Below, in pieces: positions 1-7,846 of a stretch of DNA of 64,000 nucleotides. The stretch's first letter is position 1, and every line of letters starts with the position of its first letter. The notes below the pieces were generated by a model. That model ran no database searches. It saw nothing but the letters and a program-made list of their open reading frames with translations, and had not been told where the DNA came from. The stretch comes from CALMEC01 sp964628685 (GTDB lineage: Bacteria > Actinomycetota > Thermoleophilia > Miltoncostaeales > Miltoncostaeaceae), in assembly GCA_964628685.1 (NCBI GenBank), contig CAZVNM010000008.1, positions 23,385 through 87,384 on the forward strand, read 5' to 3'. Position numbers and translations under genes: made by a program.

Positions 1-116
1 GCCCCGCCGTTGTAGTCGGTGTGCTCCCCGATCAGGTTGACGCGCCCGGGCGCGGCCCAGACGCCCTCGGGCTCCGCATCGAACGTCGCCCGGAACAGGT
101 TGACCGCGGCCTCCAT
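1..116 (-). CDS. galK: Galactokinase, N-terminal fragment cut by window edge
   Basis: Reading the minus strand from the ATG at 116-114 gives 38 residues beginning MEAAVNLFRATFDAEPEG and ending in GRVNLIGEHTDYNGG. That is the galactokinase signature of the GHMP kinase superfamily, the loop that binds the sugar. The enzyme phosphorylates galactose to galactose-1-phosphate at the entry of the Leloir pathway. The motif lies at residues 24-38, where it is expected in full-length galactokinases. The rest of the gene lies outside the window, so activity cannot be judged. It is divergent from the DUF5069 gene at 167, with about 50 bases between the two starts. A galactokinase-like GHMP kinase for another sugar is possible, but the motif is the classical one. 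Confidence 0.85.
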   Translation of the reverse strand, partial: MEAAVNLFRATFDAEPEGVWAAPGRVNLIGEHTDYNGG

Positions 117-166
117 GCGCGCGAGTCTATGGCGATCCGACCGATGCCGAAGGGGGATGGACGCAC

Positions 167-508
167 ATGGAGCCCGATGAGCCGATCGTCACCCGGGATC
201 TGCGGCGCGAGGAGCCCCGGTCGATGTCCGATGAGCTGGCCGGGTACGCATGGGTGCCGCGCATGATCGACAAGTCGCGCGCGTCGCGGGCCGGCACGCT
301 GGGCGACCTGATGCACCCGTGTCCGGTCGACCAACGGTGCCTCGACCGCCTGGGCATCGACGTGGACACCTTCGGCGACATCGTCGCGTCGGCGGCGACC
401 GGGGCCGATGTGCTGCGGGGCCTCGCCGACGCGGGCGCTGCGTCGGCGGAGGATGCGTGGTTCGACCCGGTGGCCTACGAGGAGGAGCTGCAGACCGCCG
501 GGGACTGA
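167..508 (+). CDS. DUF5069 family protein
   Basis: A 113-residue soluble protein. Its middle carries the pattern of DUF5069: 'AWVPRMIDKSRA' near residues 27-38, a 'LMHPCPVDQRCLDRLGID' segment, then a short helical end with 'DVLRGLADAG'. The molecular function of the family is unknown. Two starts are possible: ATG 167, preceded at some distance by AGGGGG, and ATG 224, which gives MSDELAGYAWVP and has GAGGAG upstream. Homology only needs the shorter form. The next gene begins 20 bases after this stop behind a GGGAGG ribosome site, so the two are probably cotranscribed. Confidence 0.78.
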   Translation: MEPDEPIVTRDLRREEPRSMSDELAGYAWVPRMIDKSRASRAGTLGDLMHPCPVDQRCLDRLGIDVDTFGDIVASAATGADVLRGLADAGAASAEDAWFDPVAYEEELQTAGD

Positions 509-528
509 CGAGCCGGGAGGAACCGGTC

Positions 529-1359
529 ATGGAGTCGATCGACACGACGTTTCCCATCTGCGCCACCTGCGGTGTGGAGTACGCACACCGTCCCGAGGTG
601 TGTGCCATCTGCGCCGACGACCGTCAGTGGGTGCCGGCGGACGGGCAGCGGTGGACCACCCTGGACGAGCTGGCGGCCGCCGGAACCACGACGCGCGTGT
701 TCGAACTCGAACCCGGACTGCTGGCGATCGACAGCGTGCCCGACGTGGGAATCGGTCAGCGGTCCAAGGTCGTCCGCACCGACGCCGGTCTGCTGATCTG
801 GGACCCGATCGGGTTCGTGGACGCCGCCGCGGTCGACCGTCTGCGCGAGGCGGGCGAGGTGATGGCGATCGCGGCGAGCCATCCCCACATGTTCGGGGTG
901 CAGGTGGCGTGGAGCCATGCGCTGGGCGGCGTGCCGGTGCTGGTGGCGGCCCCCGACGCCGGCTGGGTGGCGCGGCCGGACGCGGTGATCGACACCTGGA
1001 CGGGTGAGCGCGAGGTGATGCCGGGCGTGACCCTGCACCAGGTGGGTGGGCACTTCCCCGGGAGCGCCGTCGTTCACTGGGCCGCGGGTGCGGACGGGCG
1101 CGGGGTGGCGCTCTCGAGCGACACGGTCTACGCGAACGCGGACCGCACGTCGGTGTCGTTCATGCGGAGCTTCCCCAACCGCATCCCGCTCTCGGCGGCG
1201 GTGGCCGACCGCGTCGCCACGGCCATCTGCGACATGCCGTTCGACCGCCTCTACGGCAACTTCGACAACGTCATCCCGCACGACGCCCAGGAGGTCGTCC
1301 GCCGGTCGGCGGTGCGGCATGCGGCGTGGGTGTCGGGCGCGTACGACGGCCTCACCTGA
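529..1359 (+). CDS. Metallo-beta-lactamase-fold protein with N-terminal Cys4 motif
   Basis: The 276-residue product begins with two CxxC pairs (CATC near residue 10, CAIC near residue 24), a likely structural zinc site. A metallo-beta-lactamase-like fold follows: a beta strand 'GLLIWDPIGF', then 'ASHPHMFG' where the family usually has the HxHxDH metal motif, then 'VGGHFPGSAVVHW' and a late 'SSDTVY' strand. Several metal ligands are kept (H in SHPHM, H in GGHFPG, D in SSDT), but the first motif is not canonical, so catalysis is uncertain. The start was set at ATG 529 behind GGGAGG; a longer upstream reading overlaps the DUF5069 gene in another frame. No substrate can be named. Confidence 0.75.
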   Translation: MESIDTTFPICATCGVEYAHRPEVCAICADDRQWVPADGQRWTTLDELAAAGTTTRVFELEPGLLAIDSVPDVGIGQRSKVVRTDAGLLIWDPIGFVDAAAVDRLREAGEVMAIAASHPHMFGVQVAWSHALGGVPVLVAAPDAGWVARPDAVIDTWTGEREVMPGVTLHQVGGHFPGSAVVHWAAGADGRGVALSSDTVYANADRTSVSFMRSFPNRIPLSAAVADRVATAICDMPFDRLYGNFDNVIPHDAQEVVRRSAVRHAAWVSGAYDGLT

Positions 1360-1452
1360 CGACGAGCGGGTTGGGCAGGGTTCGGCGGCGATCGTCACTT
1401 TCACATTCTCCCGCCGGGTGGAAGGATGTGGCTCCCCCGAGCGGAGGTGAGC

Positions 1453-3123
1453 ATGCGGTCGCATCGGATGACGTGGATCGTGGCGGCGGCCGTGGCGGCG
1501 GGCACCGTGCCGATGACCGCGGCGGCCGATGATCGCTGGTCGCCCGCCCGGTACCTGGAACCGCCCATGCTGGCACGGGAGTACCCGATGGACGCCGCCC
1601 TCAACACGCGCGGTGACGCGGTGGTTGTGGAGCGCATGTGGATGGGATCGACGGGACGGCAGGGGATCGTGGTCCGCCAGCGCACCGGTCGGCGCGGGGC
1701 GTGGTCGGCTTCCAGGCGCATCGTGCCGCGCACCTTCCCCTCCGACGAGGGACTCTTCGCGGCCGTGCGCGTCAACGATGCCGGCGACGCGGTGGTCGCG
1801 TTCAACGACGGAAAGTCGACGTCGGTGGTGGTGCGACGTGACCCGTCCGGCCGGTGGGGTGCGCCTCAGCGGGTCGCGGTCAACGAGCTGGACGGCTTCG
1901 TGCTCGACGGCGAGGGCAACGCCGAGATCGTGCAGGCCGTGCCCGACCGGTGTCCCACCATGGAACTGGGTCGCGACTGCCACATGTCGGTGATGGTGCG
2001 CAGGTCGACGCGCGACGCCCCCGCGTTCGTGACCGCCCCGGCGGGGCTCGTCGTGACACCGAACTGGTTTCCCAGCTGGGCGAGCAACCGTGCGGGTGAC
2101 ATCGTAGGAGCGTGGACGGAGGTTCGGCCGGACGGATCCGAGATGATGATGGCGTCGCGGCGCCTGGCGGGCGAGGCGACGTTCGAACCGCCACGTGACA
2201 TCGGGCCGCCGGGGGCGGCTCGTCCGGCTGCGGCGATCGGCGACGGCGGTGATGCGGTGATCATGTGGGGTGCGGGCCCACCGCCTGCGGCGTTCGAGCG
2301 TGGAACCCCGCATCGGATCGAGATGATGCGCCGATCTCGGGACGGCGAGTGGGTCGCGCTGCCGGTCGCCGCGCAGTTGGACGCGCCCCGCGATGGACGG
2401 CTGATCGAGATCGGCCAACTGGCGGTGGATCGCACCGGTGCGGTGACGGTGTCCTGGGGTGACGGCAGGATGGGTATCCCCGGGTCAGATGCCGAGTACG
2501 TCGGCGTGCTCCCGGAGGGGGCGACCGCGTGGCAGCGATCCCCCAACCTCCTGCGGAGCCTGGTGCTGACCGAGCCGACCGGCACCACACCGTTCCTCGC
2601 CTTCGAGAACGGCCGCGTGCTCGTGGCCGGCGGCCACCGCATCAATCGGCGGGTCTCGTGGACATGGGAGTCCCGGCTGGGATGGCGCGAGAGGATCCTC
2701 GGTGCCGCCGACGCCCAACCCGTCATGGCGAGCGCGGCGGACGGCACCGCACTGCACGTGGAGCGTGGCTTCGGTGTGCGGAACCTGGATGCGGCCGCCA
2801 CCCCGCCGGCCCCGACGGTCCGTATCCGCCGCGTCGCCGTTCGGGGTGGGAGCGTGATCGTCACCCTCCAGACCACGCGCCCGGGACGCCTCTACGTGGC
2901 GGTGCGGCCCACCACATGGATGAACACCTCGGGCGGGCACGTGCTGACCGGCATGCGCCGCGCGGGCGTGCACACGCTGCGCGTCGACGACCTCGGCCGT
3001 GGTGCGTACCTCCTGAACACCGGCGTGTGCGAGGCGCGCCGCGGCTGCTCGGTGTCGCCGGCGCGAACGGTCGGCATCCGTACGGGGACGGCCAGGACGC
3101 TCGCGGCCCGCCCGGTCGGCTGA
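1453..3123 (+). CDS. Secreted protein with beta-propeller-like repeats
   Basis: A 556-residue product. A signal peptide (MRSHRMTW, a hydrophobic core rich in A/V, then TAAADD) covers about the first 28 residues. The body repeats a blade-like pattern in which a Gly-Asp-Ala-Val-Val turn is followed by an aromatic or charged strand: 'GDAVVVERMW', 'GDAVVAFNDG', 'GDIVGAWTEV', 'GDAVIMWG', 'GAVTVSWGDG'. Such proteins, presumed extracytoplasmic propellers, are common in Thermoleophilia. The C-terminal 100 residues ('VRIRRVAVRGGSVIVTLQTTRPGRLYVAVR') resemble an immunoglobulin-like beta sandwich. ATG 1453 is preferred over upstream 1426 because CGGAGGTGAGC lies just before it. Substrate and role are unknown. 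Confidence 0.72.
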   Translation: MRSHRMTWIVAAAVAAGTVPMTAAADDRWSPARYLEPPMLAREYPMDAALNTRGDAVVVERMWMGSTGRQGIVVRQRTGRRGAWSASRRIVPRTFPSDEGLFAAVRVNDAGDAVVAFNDGKSTSVVVRRDPSGRWGAPQRVAVNELDGFVLDGEGNAEIVQAVPDRCPTMELGRDCHMSVMVRRSTRDAPAFVTAPAGLVVTPNWFPSWASNRAGDIVGAWTEVRPDGSEMMMASRRLAGEATFEPPRDIGPPGAARPAAAIGDGGDAVIMWGAGPPPAAFERGTPHRIEMMRRSRDGEWVALPVAAQLDAPRDGRLIEIGQLAVDRTGAVTVSWGDGRMGIPGSDAEYVGVLPEGATAWQRSPNLLRSLVLTEPTGTTPFLAFENGRVLVAGGHRINRRVSWTWESRLGWRERILGAADAQPVMASAADGTALHVERGFGVRNLDAAATPPAPTVRIRRVAVRGGSVIVTLQTTRPGRLYVAVRPTTWMNTSGGHVLTGMRRAGVHTLRVDDLGRGAYLLNTGVCEARRGCSVSPARTVGIRTGTARTLAARPVG

Positions 3124-3275
3124 CGTCTCCTCCGGTCGTGGTCGCCGGTCGCGAAACGTCCCCGAGCCGGATGCCGATCGTCATCGGCCTCGCCTCCGTG
3201 TTCCGCCCACCAGGAGCACAGGAGTAGCGTCGATCGTGCCCTCCACACGAGGGTCATACGAGAAGGAGGTCAGCG

Positions 3276-4364
3276 ATGCTCACGAGAACGAGGGCATCGA
3301 TCACCGCGGCCGCCGTCCTGGCGGTTGCGTTGCCCGCCTCCGCGTCCGCGCGCCCCGCGCCCTTCGTCACGGTCACGCCCGCCAAACGCACGGTGGCCGC
3401 GGTGGTGTCGACCCCGGTCACGACCACGGTGACGGTCCGCAATCGCACCGCCCGACCGCTGCGGCACGTTGGTGTGCGGCTGCTCCCGGGCTCCGGCGTG
3501 CGAAGCGTGTTCACGCCGCGGGGTGTTCGCACCCTGGTGATCGCGCGGTTGCCGGCACGCTCGACGCGGGCGCTGAGGCTGCGGATCACACCCACGCGCG
3601 TCGGCGGTGGCGTGCTGACCGTGCGCGCCACGGTGGGGCGTCGAACGGTGGCGACGCGCATCGCGGTCGTCGGCCGTGCGGCACCGCCACCGACCCCCAC
3701 CCCGACCCCCACCCCGACGCCGGTGGCCTCACGGATGGCCGGGCGCGTGTTCTTCCACCCCCTGCCGCTGGGGTCGACCAAGGACCTGGAGGTGCTGGCG
3801 TTCGACGCCAACGGCCTCGCGTACCACGAGGTCGGCGGGTTCACCACGCCGGGGCTTCCGGTCTGCGCCGCGCCCACCGACGACGGCGTCGGCAACGGCT
3901 GCCGGCCGTACACCGATGACGGGACTTCGGTCACGCTGGCCGGTCAGCCGGTGACCTTCACCGCGTCCGGCATCCAGATCGGTGCTGTGAGGTACGACGA
4001 GGCCATGCCGCTGGCCGCGGACACGAGGCTCGACACGCGCCTCGAGTACATCCACCAGGTGGGGTTCTGCCCCGGGCCGCTCTGCGCGTTCATCAACTCC
4101 GACCTGCTGCTGGTGGGTGACGGGCGGTTCATCATGACCACGAGCGCCATGGGGATCGGCACCGACCCGAATCTGGTCGACTGGAGCGCCGTCGGCGCGG
4201 ACCAGAAGGGTATCTACCGGATCGACGTGACCGGTCGGGTGACGCTCGCGTTCGAGAGCGGCACCGTCCAGGACCGCGTCGTCGCCGCGCTGCGAAACGA
4301 CGCCGGGGTGTTCGACCCGGCGTCGGGTCTGCTGCTCGGCGCGAAGCCCTACTTCAGGCTGTGA
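3276..4364 (+). CDS. Secreted two-part protein with Pro-Thr linker
   Basis: 362 residues starting behind a strong AGGAGG site. A signal peptide (MLTRTRASITAAAVLAVALPASASA) is followed by an Ig-like beta domain (about residues 30-128) with alternating valines and threonines. A short PTPTPTPTPTP linker (about residues 133-146) leads to a C-terminal globular domain of about 215 residues with four cysteines in two close pairs (CAAPTDDGVGNGC, CPGPLC). The linker architecture is typical of extracellular actinobacterial proteins with a surface or binding role. The C-terminal domain is not recognised. The gene converges on the minus-strand gene at 4416, with 51 bases between. Confidence 0.72.
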   Translation: MLTRTRASITAAAVLAVALPASASARPAPFVTVTPAKRTVAAVVSTPVTTTVTVRNRTARPLRHVGVRLLPGSGVRSVFTPRGVRTLVIARLPARSTRALRLRITPTRVGGGVLTVRATVGRRTVATRIAVVGRAAPPPTPTPTPTPTPVASRMAGRVFFHPLPLGSTKDLEVLAFDANGLAYHEVGGFTTPGLPVCAAPTDDGVGNGCRPYTDDGTSVTLAGQPVTFTASGIQIGAVRYDEAMPLAADTRLDTRLEYIHQVGFCPGPLCAFINSDLLLVGDGRFIMTTSAMGIGTDPNLVDWSAVGADQKGIYRIDVTGRVTLAFESGTVQDRVVAALRNDAGVFDPASGLLLGAKPYFRL

Positions 4365-4415
4365 CGGTGCGGACGTCGGTTCCCGCGTCGCGAGACGCGG
4401 GACCCGACGCCACGC

Positions 4416-4946
4416 TCAATCGCAGGTCTCGACGAACGGCACCCAGATGCTCTCGACGACCGTGCCGGCCGCGAGACCGGCGATGCTCCGTCCCGCCCGC
4501 CTGGCGTCGATGAACTTCACCTGGAAGACCTCGTCCCACCGGTTGCTCACCCGGAACCCGGCGCGCCGGTAGACGGCCACCATGGCGCGGACCGTCGTCC
4601 TGCCGGGGGCGATCCCCAGCTTGGTCCGTCCGCCGGCATCGATGCGAATGCTGCGGAGCTTTCCGGCCTGGAAGGTGGCCGAGGCGGTCAGCGCCTTCGG
4701 TGCGCGGCGGCCGTTCAGCCGGTACATCACCGGCTGCGGCGACTCGAGCGAGCACCCGGGCATGCGGGTGGAGAGCCACCCGGTGGCCACCGCCTGCTTC
4801 TGCGTCATGCCGATGCGAAGCGGCCCGATGCCGTCCAGTCGGATCACCGTCGGTGCGGGGGCGGCCGATGCGGCCCCGGCACTGATGAGGCAGGTGGCGG
4901 CGACGGCCGCCACTCCCATGCGGCGTGCGATTCGGGAGGTGCTCAT
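4416..4946 (-). CDS. Small secreted protein with 'GIGPLRIGMT' motif
   Basis: 176 residues with a Sec-type signal peptide (MSTSRIARRMGVAAVAATCLISAGAASA). The mature part begins with a 'LDGIGPLRIGMTQKQAV' element. That segment (G-L-x-I-G-M-T followed by a helix) is shared by many small secreted bacterial proteins with SmpA/OmlA/BLIP-like folds and is a fold-level hint only. Two cysteines in the mature part ('MPGCSLES' and the C-terminal 'VETCD') could form a disulfide. It reads toward the gene ending at 4364. No catalytic motif is visible. Confidence 0.7.
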   Translation of the reverse strand: MSTSRIARRMGVAAVAATCLISAGAASAAPAPTVIRLDGIGPLRIGMTQKQAVATGWLSTRMPGCSLESPQPVMYRLNGRRAPKALTASATFQAGKLRSIRIDAGGRTKLGIAPGRTTVRAMVAVYRRAGFRVSNRWDEVFQVKFIDARRAGRSIAGLAAGTVVESIWVPFVETCD

Positions 4947-5395
4947 GGCGTGACGCTACTCCGTGTGTGACCGCGATGTTGGTCGGAGCACGATGATCGT
5001 CCGAGAGACGCCGTGATGAGGACCGGCATCGAAAAGGTCGTTATGACGGTTATCGCAGCACCCGGGTCGCGATCGGGACGCCCGCCGCGGAACATCCGGG
5101 ACGCATCCGCGATCGCGTCGCCGAGCCAGCGAACGCGCGCCACACGATCCTCCACGCGCTGGGATCGCTGCGCCGACGCCCACTTCGGGTTCCCGGTGCC
5201 GGTCCGTCGGCGATGCTCTTGCCGGACGCACTCAGTGAATGGTCGTGTTGGTACCCGCCCCCTGAGCTCAGGAAGTTCCGAAAGTCGGCACTTCAAGATG
5301 CTCCGACCGTTGTCCCCATTCTGCTCATTTCCCTGGGATCGGCCCGGCGCGGCTGCCATCTGGATGTGCCCGATTCCCGGGCATAGAATCGCGTC
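4947..5395. other. Intergenic stretch, no gene seen
   Basis: About 450 bases between divergent genes. By eye it has more A/T-containing stretches than the surrounding DNA (for example around 5265-5340), and the codon-like bias of neighbouring genes is missing. No protein homology, strong hairpin or RNA was recognised. It probably holds the promoters of the two divergent genes and the left margin of the low-GC island. Confidence 0.5.
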
Positions 5396-6121
5396 ATGAC
5401 GCGCCAGCACCCTGAACGACTGTTGACCACCCCGCTCTACACGGTCGCTGAATCGGCTCGATTCCTTGGAATCCCCTCGCCGACGTTCTCGACGTGGGCG
5501 TTCGGCTACCGGCGGGCATTCCGGGACCGGGCTCCTGTGGAGTCGGGTCCGGTTCTGAGCGGGGCCGAACGCTCGTCGAGCGGAGACCCAAGCATTCCAT
5601 TCCTCGCATTGGCTGAGGGGCAGGTCGTCGCTGCGTTTCGGCGTGCCGGTGTCAGTATGCAGCACATCCGGAAGGCGGTTGCGGCGCTCAAGAGCGAGAT
5701 CGGTCTCGAATATGCTCTTGCGTCGCACAAGCTCTTCACGGATGGCGCAAGTGTCCTTTACGACTATGCACATGCTGAGGACGATGAGTCCATCGCGGAT
5801 CTGACCGTCGTCGTCTCTCAGCAACGTGTGTTCTCCGGGGTCGTCACCGAGTACCTGAGGCGCATCGACTATGGGGACGAGTTATGGGCGCGATCGCTCG
5901 TCTCGCCTGCGACTCCATCTCGGATCGTCCGCGTGGATCCTCGGCGGTCATTCGGACAGCCTGTGTTCATCCGGGGCGCGGCAAGGGTGGAGGATGTGGT
6001 CGACCGCTGGCGATCGGGAGATTCCCTGACCGAGGTCGCGGAAGACTTCGGCGTGCCGGTCAAGGACGTGGAGGATTATCTGCGTGTCACCCTCCCGGCC
6101 GCAGCCTGTATTCTTCGTTGA
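5396..6121 (+). CDS. DUF433 family antitoxin
   Basis: 241 residues. The N-terminal part ('LYTVAESARFLGIPSPTFSTWAFGY') is a MerR-like helix-turn-helix. The C-terminal 60 residues ('GAARVEDVVDRWRSGDSLTEVAEDFGVPVKDVEDYLR') are the DUF433 fold found in antitoxins of the VapB-like class. Such proteins neutralise a PIN-like RNase encoded next door and repress their own operon. Here the 3' end overlaps the start of a PIN-like toxin reading frame by 38 bases, as expected of a toxin-antitoxin pair. That toxin is broken by a stop codon, so the antitoxin appears to be an orphan. Codon use is less GC-biased than in the flanking genes, suggesting acquisition. Confidence 0.8.
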   Translation: MTRQHPERLLTTPLYTVAESARFLGIPSPTFSTWAFGYRRAFRDRAPVESGPVLSGAERSSSGDPSIPFLALAEGQVVAAFRRAGVSMQHIRKAVAALKSEIGLEYALASHKLFTDGASVLYDYAHAEDDESIADLTVVVSQQRVFSGVVTEYLRRIDYGDELWARSLVSPATPSRIVRVDPRRSFGQPVFIRGAARVEDVVDRWRSGDSLTEVAEDFGVPVKDVEDYLRVTLPAAACILR

Positions 6122-6503
6122 TCGGTCGTTGGGTCGCCACCAGGTGCCCGGTGGGTTGCGCGCGGTTGGGTGGCGACTCCGCACCCTCGCTGAGGTATAA
6201 GGAGTCGGACCGGATGAGCGGGTGGAGGACACCGAGTGGCTGGAACTCTGTGGCAGGAACGGGTGGGTCGTTCTGGCGAAGGACAAGAACATCCGTCGTC
6301 GTCCTGTCGAGATTCAGTGCATCCAGGAGAACGCGGTCAAGGCGTTCGTGATCCCCGTCGGAGGACTGACTGCGGCCGAACAGGTCGAGCGGCTTCTCAA
6401 GCATGAGCGCACCATCCTCGAGTACTGTCTGCTGCCAGGGCCGTTCGTCGCTGCTGTCGAAGCCCAACGGATCACCTGGCGCCTGAAGCCCTCCGGGCGT
6501 TGA
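6084..6503 (+). pseudogene. PIN-like (VapC45-type) toxin broken by in-frame TAA
   Basis: From GTG 6084 the frame reads MSPSRPQPVFFVDRSLGR, then on to TLAEV, then meets TAA at 6198-6200. After the stop the same frame continues without shift: GVGPDERVEDTEWLELCGRNG, WVVLAKDKNIRRRP and so on to 6503. The two halves together match the PIN-like toxin family that partners DUF433 antitoxins: 'FFVDRSLGR' supplies the first acidic site, and 'WVVLAKDKNIRRRP' is the conserved middle. The family normally has Tyr where the TAA lies (LAEVYG), so one base change would restore it. The intact length would be 139 residues. A downstream GTG at 6222 would make only the C-terminal 93 residues, lacking the first catalytic aspartate. 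A sequencing error is the main alternative. Confidence 0.75.
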
Positions 6504-6658
6504 ACGGAGGGGGATGAGTCCCGACCTCGGCCCGTCGGCTGTGCTCCCCCTACGCCGGGTGCGGCAAGTGGTCACGTTGGCATCCCTGCACCTCGATCTC
6601 CGGCAGCTCCCGCGTGCTCGCACTCAGAAGCGCTCCGACCCGTCGCTCATCCGCGCCA

Positions 6659-6890
6659 TCACCGGCCGCGATGATGGGTGCCACATCGCCCCGGCAGGTC
6701 GACGTCGGGCAGATCGTCCAGAACCTTGGTCACGAACACCCGTACCCGCTCCCGCGTCTCGGGCTTGCGGCGCCAGTCCAGCACCAGCCGGTCGGGGATC
6801 TGCTCCATCGAGGTGCGCGCCACCTGCGGTCAGTGGGCTTGGTCAGCGGGTCGAACACCACGAAGTCCACCAACGCGAGCCGACCCTAAA
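6659..6890 (-). pseudogene. Decayed fragment resembling type I restriction R-subunit C-terminus
   Basis: On the minus strand, 6823-6659 reads VARTSMEQIPDRLVLDWRRK followed by PETRERVRVFVTKVLDDLPD and a stop. This resembles the 'LVLDWRxKxxTRxxVR...LDxLP' stretch near the C-terminus of HsdR-type restriction subunits. Just upstream, at 6870 and in a different frame, 'VDFVVFDPLTKPTD' is readable, which implies a frameshift between the two pieces. No start codon, no complete domain and no HsdM or HsdS partner are visible. It is best seen as a relic. The HsdR link rests on a short motif and is tentative. The remaining bases of 6504-7011 hold nothing recognisable. Confidence 0.45.
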
Positions 6891-7011
6891 GAACTGCGCC
6901 AACTTCTTTCGAGACGTGCCGCGACCGTTCAGGGTCCTTTACGGTGCCAGGCCCGAACGATCGGCCCCGAGGGTGCGGTGCTGGCGACGCGGACCAGCGT
7001 GGGAGAAGCGA

Positions 7012-7084
7012 TGGCGGGACCCAGATTCGAACTGGGGACACCACGATTTTCAGTCGTGTGCTCTACCAACTGAGCTATCCCGCC
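7012..7084 (-). tRNA. tRNA-Phe (GAA)
   Basis: The minus strand folds into a full 73-base cloverleaf. The 7-bp acceptor is GGCGGGA/TCCCGCC with discriminator A. T8 and A9 are followed by D stem GCTC/GAGC, anticodon stem CACGA/TCGTG with loop CTGAAAA (anticodon GAA), and T stem CCCAG/CTGGG with loop TTCGAAT. The 3' CCA is not encoded and must be added after transcription. It borders the decayed island at 5-7 kb, a common place for integrated elements. Confidence 0.96.
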
Positions 7085-7145
7085 GCGGCTCGGGAGCTTA
7101 GCAACCATTTACCCGTCGCCGCGAGGCCTCGGATACGCTGCCGCA

Positions 7146-7838
7146 ATGTCCAGCCGCGCGCACATCCTCGTCGTCGACGACGAGCGTCCCATCCGCCGTC
7201 TCCTTCGCATGTACCTCAGCGAGGCCGGCTACTCGATCGCCGAGGCCGCCGACGGTCGCCAGGCCCTCGACCAGGTCCGCCAGGGCGGCATCGACCTGGT
7301 GCTCCTCGACCTGATGATGCCCGAGGTCGACGGCATCGAGGTCTGCCGGCAGATCCGCGACTCCAACGGCTACGTGCCGATCATCATGGTCACCGCGATG
7401 GACGACGAGGAGAGCCGTGTCGCCGGCCTCGAGGTCGGCGCCGACGACTACGTGACCAAGCCGTTCTCGCCGCGCGAGCTGGTCGCCCGCTGCCGGGCGG
7501 TGCTGCGGCGCATCGCGGCGCCCGCCGAGCGTGACGGGCTCATCCAGTCGGGCACGCTGACCCTCGACCCCACCAGCCGCAAGTGCACCAACGACGGCGA
7601 GGAGGTCGCCCTCACGCGCCTGGAGTTCGACCTGCTGGCGGAGCTGGCGGGTCACCCGCGGCAGGTCTTCACGCGTGACCGCCTGCTCGAGAAGGTGTGG
7701 GGCCACCAGAACCCGATCGGCGGCAAGACCGTCGACGTCCACATCGCGAACCTGCGGCGCAAGCTCACGGGGTGGAACGGACTGGTGGCGGTGCGCGGGG
7801 TCGGCTACAAGGTCGACCCGGACGTCGCCGCCGAGTAG
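7146..7838 (+). CDS. OmpR/PhoB-family response regulator
   Basis: 230 residues. The receiver domain (residues 5-120) has the acidic pair in 'LVVDDE', phospho-acceptor Asp55 in 'LVLLDLMMP', the conserved Thr in 'IIMVTA' and Lys in 'YVTKPF'. The C-terminal winged-helix domain (about 130-225) contains 'LTRLEFDLLAELAGHPRQVF' and the recognition stretch 'TVDVHIANLRRKL'. It receives phosphate from the histidine kinase that begins 8 bases after its stop and then binds DNA as a dimer. The stimulus cannot be read from the sequence. Confidence 0.95.
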   Translation: MSSRAHILVVDDERPIRRLLRMYLSEAGYSIAEAADGRQALDQVRQGGIDLVLLDLMMPEVDGIEVCRQIRDSNGYVPIIMVTAMDDEESRVAGLEVGADDYVTKPFSPRELVARCRAVLRRIAAPAERDGLIQSGTLTLDPTSRKCTNDGEEVALTRLEFDLLAELAGHPRQVFTRDRLLEKVWGHQNPIGGKTVDVHIANLRRKLTGWNGLVAVRGVGYKVDPDVAAE

Positions 7839-7846
7839 CCCGTCCG

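Noticed and set aside
475..2418. Very long minus-strand open frame opposite the MBL-like and propeller genes
   Set aside because: Arg/His/Pro-rich translation with no domain; it mirrors the plus-strand genes, as expected at high GC.
4582..4953. Plus-strand frame opposite the secreted protein at 4416
   Set aside because: Antisense shadow; the minus-strand frame has a proper signal peptide.
6198..6200. Recoding of the TAA in the toxin gene
   Set aside because: TAA is not used for selenocysteine or pyrrolysine, no recoding structure was seen, and one substitution or a sequencing error explains it.
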